From Bretschneidera sinensis (taxonomy: Eukaryota > Streptophyta > Magnoliopsida > Brassicales > Akaniaceae), in NCBI GenBank assembly GCA_023935145.1, contig CM043698.1, positions 68,313,501 to 68,377,500 of the forward strand: DNA of 64,000 bases, written 5' to 3'. Positions 41,163-52,650 of this stretch are shown here, in pieces. Each line of letters begins with the position of its first letter. The first letter of the stretch is position 1. Made by a program: the position numbers and the translations under genes. The notes under the pieces are model-generated. The model made no database searches and was not told where the DNA came from. It saw only the letters and a program-made list of their open reading frames with translations.

Positions 41163-43070
41163 ATGCAAGGGCTTCAAGTGAGGAACCCAACCATCCTTCC
41201 ACTTGATATAGAGAGTGAGCAGATCATTCAAAAGAGGCCTAGAAACAACTTCGAGGAGAAAGAAGAAGAATTTGAGGGTGAAGCACCAATGGAACAGCTT
41301 TACAACCAACTGCCACCAGAACGGAGACCTATGAAACAATCCTTCATTCCACAGAACCTTAACCATCCTTCGTGCATTGCATATCAACCTAAGGCGGAAG
41401 AAAATTATTACATATCTCCGCATATACTCAGTGCCTTGACTCATTTTAGGGGTATACCTGCTGAGGATCCACACTTGCACCTTCGAGAATTCTGTGATCT
41501 CTGCAAGTTCCAGCATATTCGGGGCCTAGATCAAGAGGGAATCAGGTTAATTCTTTTCCCTTTTTCATTAAAAAATAATGCTAAAATGTGGTATCATTCA
41601 TTGCCTGCAGATTCCATCCATACTTGGGAAGAGCTATCCAGTAGATTTCTAAGGAAATTTTTTCCAGCCCAAAAGACAAGGCAGATGAGGAAGGAGATTC
41701 AATCCTTCCAACAGAGGGATGGAGACTTTTTCTTTGAGGCATAGGGACACTTTAATGAGCTGCTACTCAAATGTCCACATCATAACTTACCTCGAGATGA
41801 GCTGGTCCTAGCTTTCTATGAAGGTTTGAGTGGCATAAATCAAGGTATAGTGGATTTTGGTTGTGGAGGTGTGCTGATGGAGAAGACTAGTGAAGAAGCC
41901 ATGGAACTGTTTGAGACATTAAGTGAGCACACCCAACAATTCTCCTCAAAAGGTAGACAAGAAATTAAAAGCAAGGGTATGTATGAGGTGAGCTTCAATG
42001 ATAGATCTTCAAATCAGATGGCTGCTATGGAAAGAAAGCTAGACATGCTCATAAAAGCCACGGCTGATCAGAACAACTTACCTAGTCCGCAGGCTACACA
42101 ACACTAGGTATGTGCTATATACTTTCATTTTGATCATAATACTTATACTTGTCCTCTGTATTCAACTACAGATCAAGAGCAAGCAAATTATGAGGGACCG
42201 AACAGCACATATACAAATACCTACAATCCTGGATGGCAGAACCACTCCAACCTCTCATGGAGCAACACTCAAAATGCTTTGAATCTTCAAGGACAGCAGC
42301 GACACTTCCAACCAGCAGCCCAACTAGTACCAAAATCAGAAAACAGTGACCTAGAGAGTCTTATGACGCAATTGATGACTTTACAAGAACAGTTCATGAT
42401 TGAGCAACGACAAACCACTACAAAACATGAGCAAGCCATTCAAAGACTCGAGGAACAAATGGGGCAATTGGCTAAGGAGCTGAGTGAAAGAAAGTTGGGT
42501 GAACTTCTAGTCCAACCACTACCTACTCTAAGAGGACATCAACAACTAAATGCCGTGACAACTCTAACAAATGGTAAGATCATTGAAACTGATGAGCCTG
42601 CACAAGCATCCACATCCAAGGTAAGTGAGATGGAGAAGGTAAATTGTGAGAAGGTTGAAATCGAAAGATATAATGCATTAAAATTATCCCTAGATAATAT
42701 AAAATGTTTTAATGTATGCATAACACAAAGTGTTGTTGAGGAGGCTTTTCAGGTCCATCACATTGATCCAGTAAAAACTGCTCTTACCTATAGTATCCCA
42801 AGATCAGATATTGAGCCCAAATGCAAGGATGTTACTGATGACATCATTGAAACTATGCACCTTCTAGAGGCCTTTCCAAAGTCTCCAAGTAAGTACACCG
42901 ATCCATTTGAAATTCTTGGGCCTACTAATACTATTCTTCCCCCTTTTATTGTACAGGCACCTAACTTGGAATTCAAGCAGTTGCCCGAGCACTTATCTTA
43001 TGCTTATATGGGAGAGAATAAGACACTTCCTATGCTAGCTGCTGCCACTCTTAGTTTTGGGGAAAAATAA
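41163..43070 (+). pseudogene. Gag of element D, fused to the pre-RT linker
   Basis: From ATG 41163 the frame holds the gag domain (MKQSFIPQNLNHPSCIAYQ, LFPFSLKNNAKMWYHSL, FFPAQKTRQMRKEI). A TAG follows where a tryptophan codon is expected, then CGGVLMEKTSEEA. After another stop near 42105 the zinc knuckle is damaged: the second Cys of the C-x2-C pair is Tyr (CAIYFHFDHNTYTC). NTYNPGWQNHSN, a Gln-rich coiled-coil-like part and NAVTTLTNGK come next. The protein then jumps to LEFKQLPEHLSYAYMG, normally just before RT, and stops. The protease is therefore deleted as well. Confidence 0.85.
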
Positions 43071-43078
43071 ACTTTGGT

Positions 43079-43126
43079 CCGGCTGAAGACGTTAAACTTA
43101 GCGCTCATGGGAGGCACCCCATAGCT
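43079..43126 (+). promoter_or_regulatory. Conserved post-coding box, element D
   Basis: GGCTGAAGACG, TTAAACTTAGCGC and CATGGGAGGCACCCC begin 11 bases after the gag stop, although D has lost everything between gag and this box. Confidence 0.8.
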
Positions 43127-44365
43127 CATCCTTTTATTTTTATTATTTTACGTATTTATTGTTATTTATTTATTTTTATTACTTCTTGTTTTCCCGTATT
43201 ACATTAGTTTTTCTTTTTTAGGGACAATGTGTGCATCCGTTCAAGTTTGGGGGTACGCTATGAGCCATGCCGACCTAGCTAGTTCTCCATCTCCCAGGTC
43301 AGCTCTTTCCTTGTTATTCACACATTGGGGACAATGTGTAATTTAAGTTTGGGGGTATGGGAGACACATTCACACACATCTTGTCCCAGTTTTTTTTTTT
43401 TGTTTTTTTGTTTTTCATAGATAAATACATGTTCATTCCGTTCCAAAATTTTTGGGTGTTCTAAACAAACAATACGATTTGACTTCATAAGTGAGCTTAA
43501 CACCTTGAACATATGGGCCAATAATTAAGTTTCGAACCATAATCACTTTCTTTTAGGCATTTAAGGATTCACAAGTTCGACTTAAACTAAACATGAGCAC
43601 ATTAGCACATAGTTGTGTGGGGTATGACATGTAATTTTGATTTGTATGTTTCTTTTGCTTGACTGTGAACCAGATGACCTATTAGATTAACGCGGTGGCA
43701 TAAGAAAATAAAAAAAAGTTCGTTATTGCTCAAAAAGAAAAGGAAAAAAAATGCTCCTAAAGATCATTAAAAAGAACTTTCCATTGAGTAACTGGCCCTC
43801 TTGCCTCAGTAAGCAGTGAGTGTCACGTCAAAAGGTGGAATATTTTGATCGGTAGCATTAAGATCAGTTAGTTTCGTAGCCTTTTTGACTCGAGTTAGTA
43901 AGCCTTTAGGGGTGTTTCTACACCTAATGCCCTAAAACCATCTGGTTTGGGAGTCATTGGCTAAATGCTCATTACACGAGTCAAATAAAAAGCTTAAGGG
44001 AACTAACTTGGCAAAAATCTCACAAATAAAAGAAAAGAAGAAAATCTATGCCATCTTTGTTGATTCTAATAGAAAATTTGGTGAATCTTGAGTCATCGAA
44101 ACACTACACATTAGAATTATTTGGTAACCCAATCTTTTATGTGCTAGTCCACCACACAGTCAGTTAAACTTGTGATGTCTTAACCTGCCTCATGAAAGTG
44201 ATTTGTATTCAAAACTCGTATTCATTGCAAAGATGTGTTTATACTTGTTAAGCTTGCTCATGAATGCGCATCATAGTTTTATGTGAAACCTAAACTTTTG
44301 TTGGACACCATGAGCATTGGATTTATCTTTACGTCTTTGTTTTTCATTTAGTTTTTGGTTTTGTA
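43127..44365 (+). other. 3'UTR of element D
   Basis: Non-coding; holds polypurine-like AAGTTTGGGGG tracts at 43243-43253 and 43345-43355, the second after the stem-loop-forming ACATTGGGGACAATGT. The ACTGAG-type hairpin unit is at about 43783-43840. No gene. Confidence 0.7.
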
Positions 44366-44401
44366 TTGCTAAGGGACTAGCAATATGTAAGTTTGGGGGT
44401 G
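44366..44401 (+). promoter_or_regulatory. Stem-loop and polypurine tract, element D
   Basis: TTGCTA-AGGGAC-TAGCAA (44366-44383), then TAAGTTTGGGGGTG against the 3' LTR. Same layout as C. Confidence 0.85.
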
Positions 44402-45723
44402 TGATAGGAGCTTAAATATTCATATTTAAGCCCCTTAATTTACATTTGTTAAGTTCTTTATCTATATGTTTTAGTCTATTTTACTTCACTTTTGTGTTTT
44501 ACACGTTTTTATAGGGTCTTAGAGAAAAAAAAAAAGCATTTTTGGCACTTAAAGGAAGAAATCTGGAAATCCTGGAGCAGCTGCTGGCTAGATTGCGATT
44601 GAGCGCACTCCTTTGTGCGATCGAGTGCAGAATTGCGATCGAGCGCACCACATATACTATCGAGCCCACATGTACGGGCGTGAACAGTAAACTGCAGAAC
44701 CCTGTTTTGGAAATAACCCTATTTTGGAAATAAAAGAGTTTTGCGTTTTAGGAAAGTTTAGGAACTCATGAGCCGATTAGGACTTCTCAAAGACCTATAA
44801 ATACACTTGTAAATCACACACAAAAGGCATCACCTCTTGGGGGGATCACTTCTTAGATCCATTCTTTTATCTTTTGCTTTAGCTTGGAGAAGGAGACCGT
44901 GGAGCGGAATTGACGACTCTTCTCTCGGGTTTCTTCTTTTCTTTTTGTTTTATTATGTGTAATTAAATTCTTAGTAGGGCTTGGTTGAAGCCCTAATTAT
45001 GTTTACTCAATAAATTTAGTATTGGTGCTTGCGATATTTATGTTGTGTTGCTTAAACTTGATTAATATCTGCTTTTATTTAAATTCCTCATATGTATATA
45101 TCTGATCAATATGTGCATGTGGTATGGACTTGTTAGTTAGATCAATTTGGATGATCGAGTCCTGGGTCTAACATTAGTAACATGGGATATCTTATCCGGA
45201 TACCCAGGTTAATAAACATGGGAAACTGGGAGTAGATACCATGCCCTGGGTCTCATGTGGTTGTCGATTTCCATAGTACTTATGTTTTCTTAAGGAACAA
45301 CTCAAGCAGATACCATGCTGAATCCCTTAAGGAAGAAAAGAGTTAGAGTAGATACCATGCCTAACTCGTTGCTTAGGGAAATCAATAGCTTAAGGAGTAG
45401 ATACCATGCCCTTAGGTTGGCAACCAGTAGGTATACATGGCATGAGTAAAGCATTGGCATACTGTTATATTGTGGTAGCATAATTAGTGGTGGATATCAA
45501 GTCCCTACGCCTTTATCCTTATTATTTTATCTTTATCAAAATTAACTATTTTATTATTTTTATCTTTTTATTACTGCGAAACTAATTCTAAAGTTAAATT
45601 TACCAATCCCTGTGGAGATGATCTTGCATTCGCACACTATGCTACATTGTTGACCTTGTGCACTTGCAAGTAAAACAAAGTCCGATCATTCACCTATTTA
45701 TTTAGGTATATTATCGCACAACA
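44402..45723 (+). repeat. 3' LTR of element D
   Basis: Matches 39522-40824 with its motif cluster (44594-44670) and TATA box (44796-44803). A small insertion near 45535 accounts for most of the length difference. It ends GCACAACA before GTTAC. Confidence 0.92.
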
Positions 45724-45728
45724 GTTAC
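45724..45728. repeat. Target-site duplication GTTAC, right of D
   Basis: Second copy of the D duplication; H sequence resumes here with CTTCCCTTACC. Confidence 0.93.
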
Positions 45729-47025
45729 CTTCCCTTACCTTTTGTTTTAAGCATGCTTTGTATTTGCCTTGGATGTAATTCACATGTCAATGATATAAGC
45801 TTAATTGAGATAGCATACAGCATTTAGAAGAAGTTAAATTTTGTTTTGGTTTGAGAATACATTAAGTGTCAATCTTGATTTGGTTAGAGACTCTAGTTTG
45901 TGGTAAGATTGTATGATTAATCTTAAACATTTAGAGAAGTTTTATGTGTGATTATTTTGTGAATATTTTTGTGGTCTCGGCAAGCTTTAGAACTTATTTG
46001 ATAATCACTTGAGGCGAATTCCTAGAATGCACATTACTTAGGATATGATATAGGCCATTTTTGGACCGTTTGAGCCTTTTAAACTTACCTTTGCTATATT
46101 CATCACTAGTCACCTGTTTGAGCATTTTTCTTGAAAAAGAATTTGAGCCTTGTTTCTTTCAATAGCCCATTTACTCACCTTTATGAGCCTAAAATATTTT
46201 ATCTTTACCTTTCTTTTAAAATAACTTAGTTATACACATCTATTGAGAAACACTTAAAAGGAGTAAGGATGGAAATATGAAAACCATAACCCAAGTACAT
46301 TAAAGGAGATCAGTTGGAGATTGTGGAAAAGAAAAAAAAATGAAAAAGGAGGTGAATGGTCTTATGCCAAAATACAAAAGAAAAGAAAAGAGAAGTGAAT
46401 TATGGCAAAGAAGGAAGAAAAGAAAAGAAAAGTGGTGATTTGAGAAAAATGCTCGAAAAATGGTTGAAAAAGTTGGGTGTCGAAGAAAGGTTATCTAGTG
46501 CTTAAAAGTGATTGTGTTTAAAGCTAAGAAATTGAGTTCTTTTACTTGTGAATCCTTCCCATTCTTTCTTAACCTTTACCTTAGCCTAACGTTACAAGCT
46601 TATTAAAGACCTATTGATATAATGTAATGTGATTTTTCTACAATAGTGGAGAGTGGTTTGAAATGTAAGCCTATGGAGCTTGTTTTTGTGATTGATGTCA
46701 CGAAATTTATCATGTTTTAGAGGCCAAGACTTGTATTCATGAATCTTATGTATAAAATCATCCAGATGTTCGGATTAATGGATTGTGGTAAGATGGATGT
46801 TAAGAGTCAATAACGATTTTAAGATTGATGTTTGGATCACTTTCGAACTTGGGTGAATTTAAATGATTCTATGTGCTGTGTGTTATGTGAAATTTTTGAG
46901 ACAAAATGTGAATTACTCTTGGTTAACACTAATATTGCTTTACTTTACTTCAATTTCCACCATAGAATTCATCTTTTGTTTTCACTTGAATTGCTAGGGA
47001 CTAGCAATAAGCTAGTTGAGGGTTG
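45729..47025 (+). mobile_element. Element H, part 3: remaining 3'UTR and polypurine tract
   Basis: Non-coding continuation of the H 3'UTR, matching 7456-8780 of B in reverse. It ends with the stem-loop TTGCTA-GGGAC-TAGCAA (46991-47007) and the tract GCTAGTTGAGGGTTG against the LTR. The 46832-47062 frame is not supported. Confidence 0.82.
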
Positions 47026-48321
47026 TGATGAGAGCCATAAAATGCATCTCAACAGTGTTTAATTGTTAGCATTTTAGGATTGATCTCGGTCTTTATTGCA
47101 CTTTTATATGTTAATAACTCTAAAGTGATATTATTGGAGCACAGACTTATTTCTTTGCATTTTCAGGTACTTTGAGTCCAAAAGAGAAGAAAAAGCGATC
47201 GTTGCTTAAAGCGCCAAGATTCCATGCATAACGGAGTGTCGAAGTGGTTATAGAGAAGCAAACATAAAGAAAAAAATCAAGTCATCAGTGTGCACCACGG
47301 TGCCCCCCAGCTAGCACTGCGGTGCCCAGAAACCTCCACATCTTGAACCATCAGTGTGCACCGCGGTGCTCCTCAGCCAGCACCATGGTGCCCAGAAGTA
47401 CACCCAACCAAAGCTAAAGCCAACACCGCAGCACCTATAAAGGAGCACCATAGCGCATACACGATGTTATATCTCCGAGTCAGAACTTAATTAGGGTTTT
47501 AACAATAGATTAAACCCGAAAACAACCTTAGACCTTTGTACTATAAATAGATCACTTAGGGTTGAAGATAGATGATCTTTTGGAAGCTTGGAAAACTGAA
47601 GGAAACAACCAATTCTTCCCCATCAAAGTTTTCAACCATGAGCCCCATGGCGAATTAATCTCCAAGCAAGGCGAAGGGATGAATCCCTAGGTGTAGTTGT
47701 TCCTATCTTCCCTTATTTGATTCAGTTGTAATAGGAATTTATTGTCAAAACATTGTTATGATTTACTTTTTAAGCTAATTATAAGATTTTATCTATTCCA
47801 GTGATTGTATCTTTCTCCTTGATTGCTTTTCTTATGTCAAGATTTTTTGGGTATAATTGAGTCCAGTAGATTTAGCCTTTAGGTTTATCCATTACTGCAA
47901 TATTGTAAACAAAGATATATTGTCGTTTCTTGATAAACCTATAGGATAGATCATGTGTGCATTAATCGAAAATAAAAAGTATTTCATAACAATCATATTA
48001 GGGTTTATATATGTGCTCATTGAATATTTACCGATTGCCTGTTTGGGATGTGAAACTCGCAATCGAGATAAAAACAATTTAATCAAATTAGGAATAGGGC
48101 AACGAACCTAGAGAGGATTCCAGGATCCTTGTTGTTTCCTTATTATATTTTACAATCTATTTTACACAATTACTTCATTACCAAAAGTTCATATTTTCTC
48201 ACTTAAATCTTTATCGTTTTTGTTATGGTTCACACATTCTTTTGTAGTTAACTTGTTTCTCTGTGGAATCGACACCCCATAGCTGTGCTACAACAACCGT
48301 GTTATGTTTTGGGCGTAATCA
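47026..48321 (+). repeat. 3' LTR of element H
   Basis: TGATGAGAGCC...GGGCGTAATCA; the inverted partner of 19495-20803. It has the CACCGCGGTGC cluster (47291-47455) and TATA box (47541-47550). Confidence 0.92.
47291..47455 (+). repeat. CACCGCGGTGC motif cluster, H 3' LTR
   Basis: TCAGTGTGCACCGCGGTGCT and several decayed copies, with the linking phrases AGCCAGCACC and GCCCAGAA. It is about 90 bases upstream of the TATA box. Confidence 0.85.
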
Positions 48322-48326
48322 ATGCA
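48322..48326. repeat. Target-site duplication of H, 3' side
   Basis: ATGCA, matching the 5'-side duplication at 20804-20808 read on the minus strand. Confidence 0.85.
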
Positions 48327-48731
48327 TTCCAACGTATGCAGTTGAAAGATGAACGGTTAGAACCGGCCCCCACTCCTCTCTACGATTTCGGTGGAACCCC
48401 AGAGTTCCCGGAAGGAAGCATAGTCCTCCCCATCACCGTAAGAACGACACCATAAACAACCACCATCCAAACCACTTTCTTGGTAGTCAAGCAATTGTCG
48501 TCTTATAATATGATCCTTAGTCGGCCCACCCTTAACAAGCTTAAAGCAGTTGTTTCTACCTATCATCTGAAGGTCAAGTTCCCCACTGACGAGGGAGTTG
48601 GAGTGGTCAAAGGGGACCAGCAGGCCTTTAGGTCCTGCTACCTGAATACCATCAAAGAAGAAAAGAAGACCGAAGCCCTACCCCTCGAGGTGGAAGACCT
48701 TCGAGGTGAGGTAAAGACTTCAAGAGGATGA
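48327..48731 (+). pseudogene. Protease C-terminus and linker of element T
   Basis: It starts FQRMQLKDERLEP and continues PLYDFGGTPEFPEGSIVLPI, with a frame change, then QLSSYNMILSRPTLNKLKAVVSTYHLKVKFPT. This directly continues the minus-strand protease that ended FHDA at 20809. The continuity across the two H LTRs is strong evidence that both pieces are one gene. Confidence 0.85.
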
Positions 48732-48734
48732 CCC

Positions 48735-49740
48735 GTGGAGGAGCTAACTTTGGTTCCCTTTGGTGAGGATCTTTCTCGAAAGGTTCAGGTCGGGTCCAGC
48801 CTCCTGAAAAGCCACAAGAATGCACTTATCTCCCTTTTCAAGAAAAATCAAGACTTATTCGCCTGGTCCACGTCAGACATGCCCGAGATCGACCCCAAAA
48901 CTATTGAACATCGTCTGAACGTAGACTCGAAGCATAAGCCCATCATTTAAAAGAAAAAGCCATTCGCCCCAGAGCAGCTGATCGCCATCAAAACAGAGGT
49001 GGACAAGTTACTCGAGGTTGATTTCATTCGAGAAGCAAAATACCCTAACTGGGTGTCCAATGTGGTGATGGTCTGAAAGGTCAATAGTAAGTGGCAGATC
49101 TGCATCAACTTCACCAATCTGAACAAGGCCTGCCCAAAGGACAGTTTTTCCCTACCACGGATCGACCAGCTAGTGGACACTACCTCGGGACACGAGCTCC
49201 TCACCTTCATGGATGCATATTTCAGATATAACCAGATCCATATGCATGAACCCGACCAAGACAATACTGCCTTTGTCACTAGTCAAAGACTGTACTGCTA
49301 TAAGGTCATGCCCTTTGGGCTCAAAAACACTGGTGCTACTTATCAAAGGCTAGTAAATAAGATCTTCAGAGAGTAGATTGGGTGAAACATGAAGTCTACG
49401 TGGACGATAAGTTAGTCAAGAGCACCGAGGCACGAAACCACGACTCCGACTTGAAAGAAGCATTCGGAGTTTTGTGCAAACACAAGATGAGGTTAATCCC
49501 GACAAAGTGCGCATTCCGAGTAACCGGAGGAACATGGTCATTTAGAAAGGGATAGAAGCTAGTTAAGAGAAAATAAAAAGGTCATCATTGATATGGCCCC
49601 TCCTAAGACCGTGAAGGAAGTGCAACGGCTCACTAGACGAATAGCAACCCTGAACTGCTTCATGTCCAAATCCGCAGAAAGATGCCTCCCTTTCTTCAAA
49701 GCCATCAAGAAGGCAAGGGATTTCACTTGGATAAAAGACT
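48735..49740 (+). pseudogene. Reverse transcriptase of element T
   Basis: LFAWSTSDMPEIDPKTIEHR leads, after stops, to NWVSNVVMV, WQICINFTNLNKACPKD, the first catalytic block LLTFMDAYFRYNQI, PFGLKNTGATYQRLVNKIF and, after a frameshift, YVDD in VYVDDKLVKS (about 49400). At least four disabling changes. It is clearly a different lineage from the H RT. Confidence 0.87.
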
Positions 49741-50249
49741 ATCAGTAAGCGTTTGAGGAGCTGAAAAAGTACTTGAGCTTACCCCTGCTCTTGACCAAAC
49801 TTTTCTTAGGTGAAGAACTGTTCTTATACTTATCGGCTAGGCAAAATGCCATAACTTCTATCCTGATTCGAAAAGATTAAAGAGTCCAAAAACCTATCTA
49901 TTACATTAGCAAGATCCTCCACGAAGTAAAAGCAAGGTATCCTCCGATAGACGAAGTAGCCTACGCCCTCATAGTTAGGGCACGGAAACTCCGGCCCTAT
50001 TTTTAAGCACACACTATCGTCCTCCTAACAACCCAGCCCCTGAGGCAGGTCCTGCACAACCCAGATGTCTTCGGGAGAATGGTCAAGTGGTCGGTAGAGC
50101 TCGGGGAGTTTGATATCCGGTATCACCCTTGCAAGGCAATCAAGGGCCAAGTTCTTGCTGACTTCATCGTCGAAACGACCCTCCCAATAGACCCAAACGA
50201 AGGGGCAAGTTTGGAGCCAGAGGGGCAACGTCCAAGGTAGACCCTTCAT
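49741..50249 (+). pseudogene. RNase H (first) of element T
   Basis: Reading with stops: FEELKKYLSLPLLLTK, LFLYLSARQNAITSILIR, IYYISKILHEVKARYPPI, and GEFDIRYHPCKAIKGQVLADF. This is the standard retroelement RNase H following RT. Confidence 0.8.
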
Positions 50250-50696
50250 GTGAACGGATCCTCGAACACTACTGGGAGTAGGGCAAGACTTATCCTCTGC
50301 AACCCAGATGGATTCGTCATCGAATATTCCTTGAGGTTCAAATTCAAAGCTTCCAACAACAAGGCAGAATACGAAGCCCTACTTGCAGGTTTGAAACTGG
50401 CAAAGGCACTGACCGCCGAGATCTTGGACGCGTACAGTGACTCGCAACTAGTGATAAGTCAAATGACGAGGGAATTCAAGGCCCGAGGAGAAAAAACCGC
50501 TCACCACCTCGCCGCCAGATTCAAGACGTTCCAGATAACTCACGTCCCACAGGCTGAAAATTCTAAAGCGGACACCTTGGCTCGGCTGGCCTCCTCCCGA
50601 TATCTCGAACCAACTCAAGCCGTATATCTTGAGACCCTCACCATCCCGAGCATTGATGAAGCTCCAGTACTACCAGTAATGGAAGGAGAAACATAA
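50250..50696 (+). CDS. Second, Tat-type RNase H domain of element T
   Basis: An open 148-codon stretch: VNGSSNTTGSRARLIL, KFKASNNKAEYEALLAGL, YSDSQLVISQMT and AENSKADTLARLASS. The Asp-containing first motif, Glu in EYEAL, Asp in YSDSQL and Asp in KADTLA correspond to RNase H active-site positions. The family's extra archaeal-like RNase H is typical of Tat/Ogre elements. It is part of a broken polyprotein, so independent expression is unlikely. Confidence 0.85.
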   Translation: MNGSSNTTGSRARLILCNPDGFVIEYSLRFKFKASNNKAEYEALLAGLKLAKALTAEILDAYSDSQLVISQMTREFKARGEKTAHHLAARFKTFQITHVPQAENSKADTLARLASSRYLEPTQAVYLETLTIPSIDEAPVLPVMEGET

Positions 50697-51664
50697 ATGG
50701 ACCCGATCCTCCGATACTTGAAAAATGGGGAAGTCCCCGAGCAAAAGAGCAAATCAAGGAAGCTAATCTCCTGCGTATCCCGATACATAGTCATGGATGA
50801 ACAACTATATGAAAGAGCCCTAACCACACCTTACCTAAGGTGTCTTAATCAGGTCGAAGCTGACTACGCCCTTTAAGAAGTCCATGAGGAGATATGCGAA
50901 AATCACCTCGGGGGATGGGCCCTTGCCTTCAAGGTGCTCCGACAGGGGTATTACTGGCCCGGAATAAAGAAAGAAGCCACAGATTTGGTTCGAAAGTGCA
51001 AAAGCTACCAATAATACTCTCTCATGCCCCACCAGCCGGCTAACCTTCTCACTTTGATCACAAGTCCTCTCAATTTCTCTATGAGGGGAATAAACATACT
51101 CGGCCCCTTTACCGGAACCTCAGGACAAAAAAAACATTTCATCGTAGCCATCGACTATTTCACCAAGTGGGTTGATGTGGAACCGCTAGCCAACATAACG
51201 GATCATCAAACCCAAAACTTCGTCTGGAAGTCCATCATGTGCCGGTTCGGTATACCTTGGGTACTAATCACCGATAATGAGAAACAATTTGATAGCATTT
51301 GATTCAAGACATTCTGCAAAGACCTCCACATTGAGCACCGATTCTCATCTGTTGGATACCCACGGGCTAATGGCCAAGCCGAGGTAACCAATAGGATGCT
51401 TTTATAAGGCATCAAAAGAAGACTTGTCGAAGCGGATAAACGATGGGCAGATCAGCTTCCCAATGTCCTCTGGGTATATCGGACTACCACTCATACTCCC
51501 ACAGGAGAAACCCCATTTTTTATGACATATGGTTCTAAAGCAGTCATCCCTCTTGAAATTGGGGTACCCTCGATACGTGTGCAACACTTCGAACGAAGTA
51601 AAAATGAGGAAGGCTTGTGAATGAACGCCGACTTGATTGACGAAGCCCGATACGAAGCCCAAGT
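50697..51664 (+). pseudogene. Integrase of element T, truncated
   Basis: YYWPGIKKEATDLVRKC is the zinc module, then the core. In GINILGPF, Asn replaces the first catalytic Asp. ITDNEKQF keeps the second, and GQAEVTNRML keeps the Glu. YRTTTHTPTGETPFFMTYG follows. The frame breaks off at DEARYEAQVD. Several stops are present. Confidence 0.85.
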
Positions 51665-51670
51665 TGATGA
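51655..51670. other. Junction between T integrase and chromovirus F
   Basis: Plus-strand T integrase meets minus-strand F RT (ETFINL) with no LTR on either side. The 3' ends of T and of its hosts K and A are missing beyond it. Confidence 0.75.
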
Positions 51671-52080
51671 ATGTTTCTAGAACATTAGTCAGTCCAAATG
51701 ACATCACAAAAAGCTTATGACCATAACATTCCCAAAAGCAGTCTTAGGCACGTCTCCCTTCTCTATCATTAACTAGTGATAACCTGATCTTAGGTTTATC
51801 TTAGAAAACACTCTCACTCCTTGCACTGCTCAAACAATTCATTTATCCTGGGTAAAAGATATTTGTTCTTATTCAACTATTTGTGTTCTATACACAATCT
51901 CATCATTCCATCTTCCTCCTTCACGAACAACACAGGGGCTCCCCAATTACATTAGGTCCGATAAATTGTTTATCTAAAAATTCTTGAACTTTCAGCTATC
52001 TTAACTTAGTGGGTGCCACTCTGTATGGTGCTACAGATATATATGATGAACTTGATATCATATCAATAGAGAAATTTAAT
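51665..52080 (-). pseudogene. Reverse transcriptase start of element F
   Basis: Fragments read KFSIDM-like, VAPYRVAPTKLR, GAPVLFVKEEDGMMRLCIEHK, NKNKYLLPRINELF and FVMSFGLTNVLETFINL. They match the order of chromovirus RT with many stops. It ends before the catalytic YxDD. Confidence 0.8.
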
Positions 52081-52322
52081 CTCTTTATTGGGAGGCAACC
52101 TAGGCAACTTATCAAGAATTACATTAGAAAAATCTTTCAACACTAATATTTATTCTAACTTCCTATTTTCCTTTTTAAAATCCATTATGTATGCCAAATA
52201 CTCCTTAAAACCCTTCTTCAACCATCTCCTAGTGGTCAGAGCAAAATAAGATAGTTCGAGAGTATCTTATGTTCTCCCTGAAAGTTAAACTCCTCATGTC
52301 CATATCTAGAACACTACCTTCT
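52081..52322 (-). other. Decayed protease-RT linker of element F
   Basis: Minus-strand sequence between protease and RT, full of stops. No motif beyond its position is recognisable. Confidence 0.5.
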
Positions 52323-52650
52323 TTAATCAACCATATTCAAAGATAAAAAATCAGCTTCAGATTCTCTATCACTAATACAAATCACACAACCCTTGTAAAC
52401 ATTTATAATTTTCACTCTATCTCTAGTGGGAACTTCAACAAAAATATTTTGCATCAAAGGTCTAATACATACTTCAATAGACTTCATATGAATACTGGAT
52501 GCAAAAGAATGGGTTGCACCAAGATCAACCAACATTGATATGTCCACATTTTCTATATACAAAGCACCTCAAATTAGAACAATTATGGGATAAATATCTT
52601 ATCTGAATATATCTATGATAAACTTCTGTCTCTTAATCATAAGTCAAATT
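52323..52650 (-). pseudogene. Aspartic protease of element F
   Basis: The clearest part is IENVDISMLVDLGATHSFAS: the active site is D-L-G instead of the usual DSG. The upstream segment to about 52770 has a gag-tail-like AQVNIGGTLSFRRQV. Truncated and surrounded by stops. Confidence 0.72.

Larger units (their letters stand above)
39522..45723 (+). mobile_element. Element D: non-autonomous gag-only Athila-type element
   Basis: D has two full LTRs, a primer site, gag, the conserved box, a 3'UTR, stem-loop and polypurine tract, and GTTAC duplications. Protease, RT, integrase and PTP are absent. LTRs are related to those of C but differ in the U5 part. Confidence 0.93.
48322..51664 (+). mobile_element. 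Element T, pol part (Tat-type)
   Basis: Protease C-terminus, RT, RNase H, a second RNase H-like domain and integrase follow in order on the plus strand. The dual RNase H is a Tat-lineage mark. It ends within integrase at about 51664, against minus-strand chromovirus RT; the 3' LTR is lost. Confidence 0.87.
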
